This document shows, in pieces, positions 57,665 through 64,000 of a DNA stretch of 64,000 nt. Source of the DNA: Sphingopyxis sp. (GTDB taxonomy: Bacteria; Pseudomonadota; Alphaproteobacteria; Sphingomonadales; Sphingomonadaceae); assembly GCA_002733865.1 (NCBI GenBank), contig NVXM01000007.1, forward strand, positions 62,001-126,000. Direction: 5' to 3'. The notes beneath the pieces are model-generated. The model was not told the DNA's origin. It did no database searches and saw only the letters and a list, made by a program, of their open reading frames with translations. Numbering within the stretch: the first letter of the stretch is position 1; every line of letters starts with the position of its first letter. The translations under genes were made by a program, and so were the position numbers.

Positions 57665-57886
57665 ATGTTCAATATCATTTCCATCCTCATCGGCGTGATC
57701 GCCCTTATTCTCTCCTTTGTCGGCCTGGTTCCCCTGCTCGGCTGGACCAACTGGTTGATCCTGCCGATTGCCGGTATCGGCGCCTTGTTCGGCCTGATCT
57801 CCTCGCGCGCCAGCGGCATGTATTTCTGCATGATCGTCATGTGCCTTTGCGCCTTCCGGCTCTGGATCGGCGGCGGCATTATCTGA
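57665..57886 (+). CDS. 73-residue membrane protein
   Basis: This is a short hydrophobic protein with three probable transmembrane helices (about 4-24, 28-46, 50-70) and few charges. It has no recognisable ribosome site, but a near-consensus promoter ends seven bases before its ATG. No family name can be given; small inner-membrane proteins of this shape are common. The good promoter and hydrophobic layout support a real gene. Confidence 0.75.
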   Translation: MFNIISILIGVIALILSFVGLVPLLGWTNWLILPIAGIGALFGLISSRASGMYFCMIVMCLCAFRLWIGGGII

Positions 57887-57960
57887 CCCCGAAGCCCGGT
57901 TCGCCCGGCGATAGGATTTCTTGATTGCCGGGTCGCGGCGTGAAGCCTAAGCGCTGCTCT

Positions 57961-58881
57961 ATGGCCAACGCACCATCCACCAGCAAGATCGGCTTCATCC
58001 AGGCGCTCATCGCGTGCGTCTTCTGGGGACTGATGCCGGTATATTTCAAGCTGCTGCAAAGCGTCGACCCGCTGGAAATAGTCGCTCATCGTATCGTCTG
58101 GTCAGTCCCACTGCTGCTAGTCATCCTCTATTTTCGCAAAAGCCTGGCCAGCCTCTGGGCGGCGATGATGAATCGCAAGATGCGCTGGACCATGTTCGCC
58201 AGTGCCTGCCTGATCGGCGCGAACTGGCTGATCTACGTCTGGGCGGTGCACAACGATCATATATTGGCCGCCAGTCTAGGCTATTTTATCAGTCCGCTGC
58301 TGAGCGTCTTCATGGGCAAGATTTTTCTCGGCGAGCCGCTGTCACGGACCAAGTGGCTGGCGATCGCGATCGCGGTGGCCGGCGTTTCGCTGCTGGCCGT
58401 GCAAGCCCTCGATACGCTCTGGATCAGTCTCGCGCTAGCCGCCTCGTGGAGCAGTTATGGACTGGTCCGTAAAATCGCCGACATCGGACCAATCGTCGGG
58501 CTGACTGCGGAAACCGGAATGCTGTTCCTGCCATTCACGCTTTTTCTGGTCTGGATCACCTTCGGCATGCCGGTGTCTACATCTACCCAGCATCTCGGGG
58601 ATGACTGGACCATCAGCCTTCTGCTGGTTGGCGGCTCCTTTGTCACCGCGATTCCGCTGCTGCTGTTTGCGGCCGCAGTCAAGAAAATGACGCTCAGTGC
58701 TATCGGCCTGCTCAACTATCTCGCGCCAACCATTCAGTTTCTGGTCGGCGTCTTTGTCTATGACGAGCCGATGACGCCATCCCATGTCGCCTGCTTCCTG
58801 CTGATCTGGATCAGCCTGGCGCTCTATTCGAGCGATTCTTATCGCGCTGGCAAGGCGGCTCGCAAACCGCAACCCACCTGA
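57961..58881 (+). CDS. rarD: RarD-type EamA family transporter
   Basis: This is a 306-residue ten-helix DMT superfamily transporter of the RarD group: FIQALIACVFWGLMPVYFKLL at the start across 12-32, DPLEIVAHRIVWSVPLL, and NYLAPTIQFLVGVFVY near the end. It exports unknown metabolites; the name comes from chloramphenicol sensitivity work in Pseudomonas. ATG 57961 starts the family sequence; the frame extends 12 codons upstream. Confidence 0.92.
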   Translation: MANAPSTSKIGFIQALIACVFWGLMPVYFKLLQSVDPLEIVAHRIVWSVPLLLVILYFRKSLASLWAAMMNRKMRWTMFASACLIGANWLIYVWAVHNDHILAASLGYFISPLLSVFMGKIFLGEPLSRTKWLAIAIAVAGVSLLAVQALDTLWISLALAASWSSYGLVRKIADIGPIVGLTAETGMLFLPFTLFLVWITFGMPVSTSTQHLGDDWTISLLLVGGSFVTAIPLLLFAAAVKKMTLSAIGLLNYLAPTIQFLVGVFVYDEPMTPSHVACFLLIWISLALYSSDSYRAGKAARKPQPT

Positions 58882-58894
58882 GCCTATTGACGGT

Positions 58895-59944
58895 TCAGGC
58901 CTGCGCGATCCGCCAGGGCAAGGCCGCGCCCGCATGAAACGGCACGAGCGTTGCGCCGTTGGCATCGATCGTGTCCGGCACGGCGATTTCGGATCGCTCC
59001 AGACTGACCATCGCCTCATTGACCGGCAGGCCATAAAAATTGGCACCATGGACGGAAGCAAAACCCTCCAGCCGCTCGAGTGCCCCCTCTTCTTCAAAAA
59101 TGGCGGCATAGCTTTCCAGTGCAAACGGCGCGTTGAAAATGCCGGCACAGCCGCAAGCCGATTCCTTGGCGTGAATCTCGTGAGGGGCGCTGTCGGTGCC
59201 GAGGAAATATTTCGGGGATCCGGAGGTCGCGGCCTTGCGCAGCGCCAGGCGGTGCTGCTCGCGCTTCGCCACCGGCAGGCAATAGGCGTGCGGGCGCATA
59301 CCGCCGACAAACATCGCATTGCGATTGATATGAAGATGATGCGGCGTAATCGTCGCTGCGACATTGGGACCGGCGCTATCGACAAACTGGACCGCCTGCG
59401 CGGTCGTAATATGTTCAAAGACGATTTTCAAACCGGGCATCGCTCGGATCAGCTTTTTCAACACGCGCTCGATAAACACCGCTTCCCGGTCAAAAATATC
59501 GATGTCGCTATTGGTCACTTCGCCGTGCACCAACAGCGGCATGCCAATATGCTGCATCCGCTCCAGCACTGGCATGATATGCGCCACATCGGTGACACCA
59601 TGAGCGCTATTGGTCGTCGCATTGGCAGGATAGAGTTTGGCGGCGGTGAAAATCCCGTCGGCATGGCCCGAAGCCAGATCGTCGGCATCTGCATCATCGG
59701 TAAGATAACAGGTCATCAGCGGCGTAAAATCGGAGCCGGCGGGCAGAGCGGCCATGATCCGGTCGCGGTAGGCTGCGGCGCTGGCGGCGCTGGTCACCGG
59801 CGGAGAAAGATTTGGCATGATGATCGCGCGGCCAAACTGGCTTGCGGTAAAACCCGCCACCGCTTCCAGCATCGCACCATCGCGCAAATGGACATGCCAG
59901 TCATCGGGGCGGCGGATGGTTATGCGGTTTGTGGTGTCGGTCAT
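58895..59944 (-). CDS. pyrC: Dihydroorotase PyrC
   Basis: This is a 349-residue zinc amidohydrolase for pyrimidine synthesis. Metal-binding and substrate motifs are DWHVHLRDG (residues 13-21), [11 protein letters not shown] with the carboxylated-Lys position, VHGEVTN, FEHITT and the late Asp in LGTDSAPH. It converges with rarD. Length matches the E. coli type. Confidence 0.97.
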   Translation of the reverse strand: MTDTTNRITIRRPDDWHVHLRDGAMLEAVAGFTASQFGRAIIMPNLSPPVTSAASAAAYRDRIMAALPAGSDFTPLMTCYLTDDADADDLASGHADGIFTAAKLYPANATTNSAHGVTDVAHIMPVLERMQHIGMPLLVHGEVTNSDIDIFDREAVFIERVLKKLIRAMPGLKIVFEHITTAQAVQFVDSAGPNVAATITPHHLHINRNAMFVGGMRPHAYCLPVAKREQHRLALRKAATSGSPKYFLGTDSAPHEIHAKESACGCAGIFNAPFALESYAAIFEEEGALERLEGFASVHGANFYGLPVNEAMVSLERSEIAVPDTIDANGATLVPFHAGAALPWRIAQA

Positions 59945-60045
59945 CTTCTTTTCCGTCGATGCTGCGCCGACCGAACAGTGCCTAATTTCGGCAAGCCGGG
60001 TCCTGGCGGGTTGGTTTTCCGTTCGCGAACCCCTACCTAAATGCC

Positions 60046-60789
60046 ATGACCGAAACCAGACTAAATGACCGCGCCATCATCCGGCTGTCCGCAACCGACG
60101 GATCCGAAGACATAAAGGCATTTCTGCAAGGGCTGGTAACGCAGGATATGGTCGTCGTCGTGGACGGCATGCCGCAATGGTCTGCGCTGCTGAGCGCGCA
60201 GGGTAAGGTGCTGTTTGATTTCTTCCTGTGGGCGGAGGGCGATGACATATTGATCGACTGCGAACAGGCCCAGGCCGAAGCCCTGCTTAAGCGTCTGAAA
60301 CTCTATCGTTTGCGCCGGAAGATCGAGATCGCACTGGATGACAGCATTGGCGTACACTGGGCTCTGGCAGCAGAAGAGCGGCCGGCCGATCCGCGATTGC
60401 CCGCATTGGGCTATCGCTGGCTCGGTGCCACAGGAGACGGGGAAGGCACCGACGAAGCCTATCGGAAACATCGCCTGTCGCTCGGCGTCACCGAAGGCGC
60501 CGCGGAACTGGGCAGCGACAAGACCTTGTGGCTCGAATGCAATGCGGCCGAACTCCATGGCGTCAGCTTTGCCAAGGGTTGTTATGTCGGACAGGAAAAT
60601 ACCGCACGGATGAACTACCGACAAAAGGTCAACCGGCGGATGGTGATCGTGCCGCTTGATCAGGCCGATGAAAAGCGCCAGCGCGCCGCCTATCCCGCCT
60701 ACGGACTCTCGGTCGAACATCGGCGAGTCGAAGATCTCCATGCGCTGGATCTGCCAGCATGGCTGGCCGACGCAATCAAACGTCCCTGA
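60046..60789 (+). CDS. ygfZ: YgfZ/GcvT-domain folate-binding protein
   Basis: This is a 247-residue folate-binding protein that supports iron-sulfur enzyme repair. The YgfZ signature is clear: [13 protein letters not shown] near residue 180. The N-terminal [10 protein letters not shown] and [15 protein letters not shown] are also typical. No ribosome site is seen; TTGGTT-N17-TACCTA ends six bases before the ATG, so a leaderless start is possible here too. It is divergent from pyrC. Confidence 0.93.
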   Translation: MTETRLNDRAIIRLSATDGSEDIKAFLQGLVTQDMVVVVDGMPQWSALLSAQGKVLFDFFLWAEGDDILIDCEQAQAEALLKRLKLYRLRRKIEIALDDSIGVHWALAAEERPADPRLPALGYRWLGATGDGEGTDEAYRKHRLSLGVTEGAAELGSDKTLWLECNAAELHGVSFAKGCYVGQENTARMNYRQKVNRRMVIVPLDQADEKRQRAAYPAYGLSVEHRRVEDLHALDLPAWLADAIKRP

Positions 60790-60841
60790 GGACAGGCTGC
60801 CTGCCCGGCCGGCTGTCTAGCCGGTTTTAGTCAGACGAAAA

Positions 60842-61516
60842 CTAGGCGGCGTCATTCTCTTCTGCCGGACGCGGCTTGGTGACCCGTTTTTTGCGAGCAG
60901 GCTTTTTCTCGACCACGACCTCGTTCGACGCGGAAATTGCAGGCGGCAGGACGCTGGCATCCAGCCCGTTGCTCTCGCTGTTTTTGTCTGACGCGTCGTC
61001 TTGGGCGGGAACGCTTTCGGCTTTGCGCGGACGACGGCTGCGGACCGGCTTCTTCTCTTCTGCGCCGTCACTCGCCTTCTTGTCGTCGCGGTCTTCTTGA
61101 TCATTCTGATCATCGCGCGCCTGGCGACTGGACTGCTTGCGCTGCGGACGATTGCGGCCATTGTCGCTATCGTTGTCGCTGGAATCATCCTGGTTATTGC
61201 TGCGATTGTCACCACGATTATCGCCGCGTGGCTCCTCCCGGGCGATCCGCTGCTCTTCGCGGCGAGCGACTGTATCGGCATTGACCCGGAAATAATGGTC
61301 GGCAAATTGATGGTAATATTCGGCCTGGACGCGGTCACCATTGACCTGCGCATCTTGCGCCATTTTCTTGAACTTATCGAGCATTTGCACGGCATTGCCC
61401 CGTGCGCGGTTATCGATCCGGTTTTCGCGATCCGATCCGCCGCCACGATTGTTCTGGGGACGGTTATTGGTGTTCCGGCCACGCCCGCGGCGGCCAGCTT
61501 GACGATTGTTCATCAA
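60842..61516 (-). CDS. DUF4167 protein, likely RNA-associated
   Basis: This is a 224-residue protein with an N-terminal Arg/Asn/Gly-rich segment (GRRGRGRNTNNRPQNNRGGG), the DUF4167 core (AVQMLDKFKKMAQDAQVNGD..YYHQFADHYFRV in outline, about 42-82), then a long disordered charged tail with basic runs (EKKPVRSRRPRK; KKPARKKRVTK). DUF4167 is alphaproteobacterial and of unknown role; the RG-rich and Lys-rich parts suggest nucleic-acid binding. AAGGATAC lies upstream. The next 202 bp hold nothing recognised. Confidence 0.93.
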   Translation of the reverse strand: MMNNRQAGRRGRGRNTNNRPQNNRGGGSDRENRIDNRARGNAVQMLDKFKKMAQDAQVNGDRVQAEYYHQFADHYFRVNADTVARREEQRIAREEPRGDNRGDNRSNNQDDSSDNDSDNGRNRPQRKQSSRQARDDQNDQEDRDDKKASDGAEEKKPVRSRRPRKAESVPAQDDASDKNSESNGLDASVLPPAISASNEVVVEKKPARKKRVTKPRPAEENDAA

Positions 61517-61718
61517 TTTTTGAGTATCCTTAAGCCGTTAATAAACTTGGTCTTTCTCAAGTCATAGCCACACTCTGGTGGCGATTGCGTTGCGGACACC
61601 CCGTCCACAGCGGCCCATGCAAAACAAATACGCGCCGAGTTACAGCAACATTATCGCATTGGGGGCAGGCCAGTGATTTTGGGAAAAAAGCCAGAAATCC
61701 TCTGGGCCTGCACAAGTC

Positions 61719-62588
61719 TTAGCGAGTCGCTTCGGCAAAACCAAGCCCTTTTTCAGGGCGAAGGATCAGCAGGCGATCATTTCCCGATAAATCCTGTTTT
61801 AATTCAACGCTATAGCCGCTGTCCAAGGCTAATTGTGTGACCGGAATTGCCTGATCATAGCCGATTTCCAGCAGCGCAAACCCGGTCGGCGACAGCAGTT
61901 GCGCGAGCGCAGGGATGATGATCCGATAGTCATCCAGCCCGTCTTTTCCGGCGAACAAAGCCTGACGGGGTTCGAAATCGGCGACATCGGTCGCCAATTG
62001 AACGCCGGTCGCAACATAAGGCGGGTTGGCAAGAAGCAGATCATAGTCGTGCCCGACGGCGCCGGTCCAGTCCGGCAAGGTCCAGTCGAGCAGCAGAAAT
62101 TTGGCGCGATCGGCAAGCCCGAGCGCATCGGCGTTGTTGTGGGCAATCTGCAGGGCAGCCGCGCTGGCCTCGATCCCGACCCCTTGCGCGTCCGGAAATT
62201 CATGCAGCGCCGCCAGCAGCAGCGCACCGCTTCCGGTTCCCAGATCGAGAATTCGCGCTGGTGGTGCGTCGGCGTGCAGGCGCACCGCTTCCTCAAGCAG
62301 CAGCTCGCTGTCGGGACGCGGAATCAGGACATCGGGGCTGACCTGAAAATCCAGACCCCAAAATTCCTTAATGCCGATAATATGGGCAACCGGTTCGCTC
62401 CGCTGACGACGCGCGATGAGCGCGTCAAATTCTGCAGGACATTGCAAGTCGGGAAGCTTCAATAGCAGCTGCGACCGCTCCATCCGCAACGCATGCGCCA
62501 TCAGCAATTCAGCGTCGAGCCGGGGAGTGTCGGAAATCTCGGCCAGTGTCTGCGCCGCTTCCCGCAGGGCGCGGGCGGCATTACCCAT
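61719..62588 (-). CDS. prmC: Release factor glutamine methyltransferase PrmC
   Basis: This is a 289-residue SAM-dependent methyltransferase that methylates the Gln of the GGQ motif in RF1 and RF2. It has an N-terminal helical domain, [17 protein letters not shown] for SAM binding and the NPPY motif ([10 protein letters not shown]). The start [10 protein letters not shown] at 62588 overlaps the prfA stop by eight bases. It is encoded directly after its substrate, the usual order. Confidence 0.96.
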   Translation of the reverse strand: MGNAARALREAAQTLAEISDTPRLDAELLMAHALRMERSQLLLKLPDLQCPAEFDALIARRQRSEPVAHIIGIKEFWGLDFQVSPDVLIPRPDSELLLEEAVRLHADAPPARILDLGTGSGALLLAALHEFPDAQGVGIEASAAALQIAHNNADALGLADRAKFLLLDWTLPDWTGAVGHDYDLLLANPPYVATGVQLATDVADFEPRQALFAGKDGLDDYRIIIPALAQLLSPTGFALLEIGYDQAIPVTQLALDSGYSVELKQDLSGNDRLLILRPEKGLGFAEATR

Positions 62589-63657
62589 CCAGATTGGCGA
62601 GCCGGCTGGCCTCATCCTCTGCGATCAGCGCGTCGATCATTTCGCCCAGCGCCGTGCCCTCGACAATTTCGGGCAGCTTGTGCAGCGTCAGGTTGATCCG
62701 GTGGTCGGTCACGCGCCCTTGCGGATAATTATAGGTGCGGATGCGTTCGCTCCGATCGCCGGAACCGACCATCGACTTGCGTGCTTCGGCTTCCTCGCTC
62801 TGCACCGCATCGCGTTCCTGCTCATAGAGCCGCGCCGCCAGTACCTTCATCGCCTGCGCCTTGTTCTTGTGCTGCGACTTGCCATCCTGGCATTGCACAA
62901 CCAGCCCGGTCGGCAGATGCGTGATACGGATCGCACTGTCTGTCTTGTTGACATGCTGCCCGCCTGCACCGCTCGCCCGGTAGGTGTCGATGCGCAGGTC
63001 CTCGCTGCGGATCTTGATATCGACCTCTTCCGGCTCAGGCAGAATCGCCACCGTTGCCGCAGAGGTATGGATGCGCCCGCCACTTTCGGTTTCCGGCACC
63101 CGCTGCACCCGGTGCACGCCGGATTCGAATTTCAGCTTGGCGAACACGCCCTTGCCCTGAATATTGGCGACCACTTCCTTGAAGCCGCCCACTTCCGAGG
63201 CGTTGGCCGAGAGCATCTCGACTTTCCAGCCCTGCTCCTCGGCATAGCGCGTATACATGCGGAAAAGGTCGCCGGCAAAAAGCGCTGCTTCGTCGCCGCC
63301 GGTGCCCGCCCGAATTTCCAGCATCGCCGGACGGTCATCGGCAGAGTCTTTGGGCAGCAATTGCAGCGCCAGCGCGTGCTCCGCCTTTTCCAGCGCCTTT
63401 TTCACGCCGTCCACTTCATCCGCCGCCATCGCCTTCATCTCGGCATCATCGCCTGCCAGCATTTCGGCCAGGCCTTGCTGCTCGTCGCGCAAGCTTTTGA
63501 CTCGCGCGGCCGCCTCCGCGACGGGTTCAATCTCGGCATATTCCTTGGAAACGGAAACAAATTTGTCACTGTCGAGATCGCCCGACGCCATCATCGCCTG
63601 CAACTCGGCGAACCGCGCCTCAATCTGCGCAATCCGCTGGGGAGTGATCGCGGTCAT
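62581..63657 (-). CDS. prfA: Peptide chain release factor 1
   Basis: This is a 358-residue class I release factor for UAA and UAG. The GGQ motif is in [17 protein letters not shown], and a PxxT-type anticodon region and the conserved [14 protein letters not shown] are present. Its start overlaps the hisS stop (ATGA) and its stop overlaps prmC, so the three are coupled. Confidence 0.98.
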   Translation of the reverse strand: MTAITPQRIAQIEARFAELQAMMASGDLDSDKFVSVSKEYAEIEPVAEAAARVKSLRDEQQGLAEMLAGDDAEMKAMAADEVDGVKKALEKAEHALALQLLPKDSADDRPAMLEIRAGTGGDEAALFAGDLFRMYTRYAEEQGWKVEMLSANASEVGGFKEVVANIQGKGVFAKLKFESGVHRVQRVPETESGGRIHTSAATVAILPEPEEVDIKIRSEDLRIDTYRASGAGGQHVNKTDSAIRITHLPTGLVVQCQDGKSQHKNKAQAMKVLAARLYEQERDAVQSEEAEARKSMVGSGDRSERIRTYNYPQGRVTDHRINLTLHKLPEIVEGTALGEMIDALIAEDEASRLANLDG

Positions 63658-64000
63658 GCCGTCAAAGCCTCGGCCAGTCCGCCCAGAACAATCTCACGCT
63701 GATCACCGGTTGCCAGATTTTTGACCGCCGCCACGCCGTTGGCCAGTTCATTTTCGCCGATAATCACGACATGCGCAGCGCCAGCCGCATTGGCCTTCTG
63801 CATCCGTTTTTTCATATTGCCCTTATAGGCCATGTCACAGGTAATTCCGGATCTCCGCAATTCGCCCATCAGCTTCATCGCCGCCGCTTCGCAGCCATCG
63901 CCGAGCGGAATGAAAATCGCATCGGGACCGGCCACGACGGGCTCGTCCAGCAACATCCCCAGCCGCTCGATCCCGGCCGCCCAGCCGACAGCCGGTGTAT
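63654..64000 (-). CDS. hisS: Histidyl-tRNA synthetase, C-terminal part, cut by window edge
   Basis: Only the last 115 codons lie in the window; the frame runs off the right end. The first visible residues, [16 protein letters not shown], are HisS motif 3, followed by the anticodon-binding domain ([34 protein letters not shown]). The stop overlaps the prfA start by four bases. Nothing abnormal is seen in the visible part. Confidence 0.93.
   Translation of the reverse strand, partial: TPAVGWAAGIERLGMLLDEPVVAGPDAIFIPLGDGCEAAAMKLMGELRRSGITCDMAYKGNMKKRMQKANAAGAAHVVIIGENELANGVAAVKNLATGDQREIVLGGLAEALTA

Noticed and set aside
62416-63702. A 428-codon open frame antisense to prmC and prfA
   Set aside because: It overlaps three coupled housekeeping genes and has no family character.

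Overview
The window looks like a chromosome segment of a sphingomonad (Alphaproteobacteria, Sphingomonadales), probably near Sphingorhabdus, Parasphingorhabdus or Sphingopyxis. The evidence is the high-GC coding style and alphaproteobacterial families or gene pairs: an FzlA-like GST, a DUF4167 protein, a TimA-type Tim44 protein next to mltA, an M23 protease with a bactofilin, and a complex I NDUFA9-type protein. This genus-level call is an inference from gene content, not from a marker alignment.

Positions 1-10200 are a genomic island with its right end at the 3' end of a tRNA-Leu(CAG) gene. A complete P4-type tyrosine integrase sits directly beside that tRNA, with direct repeats between them. 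Further in are a broken large serine recombinase, a complete type II CBASS operon on the minus strand (CD-NTase, Cap2 E1-E2 fusion, Cap3 JAMM peptidase, Cap5 HNH-SAVED nuclease), an unrecognised 335-residue protein with an R-x4-H motif like that of HEPN RNases, and an AT-rich ATPase/HNH pair of the Septu (PtuA-PtuB) type that runs off the left edge. The pair could be stand-alone Septu or the effector half of a type I-A retron whose reverse transcriptase lies outside the window. The left attachment site was not found.

Positions 10200-35300 are core genome. They carry a complex I-associated SDR, uppP, gltD and gltB with a secreted DUF2059 protein between them, an FzlA-like GST, ubiG and lysC (divergent), a nitronate monooxygenase, a YdbS/YdbT-like PH-domain pair, a DUF885 metallopeptidase, coq7-dsbB, and a minus-strand run proA-nadD-rsfS-rlmH-envC-ctpA that joins NAD and proline synthesis, ribosome maturation and envelope remodelling.

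Positions 35300-52740 are mostly envelope and ribosome functions: an M23 protease overlapping a bactofilin gene, comM, a ClpP-like exported protein, the classic rpmH-rnpA-yidD-yidC-engB cluster, dapE, smr-mltA-timA, secB, murJ, trpS and murA. Positions 52740-55640 are a compact four-gene oxidative cluster (SnoaL-like, ABM, cytochrome P450, SDR). Positions 55640-64000 carry a lipoprotein, DUF1330, GNAT, a 73-residue membrane protein with a likely leaderless transcript, rarD, pyrC, ygfZ, a DUF4167 protein, and the overlapping hisS-prfA-prmC group; hisS runs off the right edge.

The most notable content is the defence island, especially the unassigned HEPN-like gene lodged between two known anti-phage modules.
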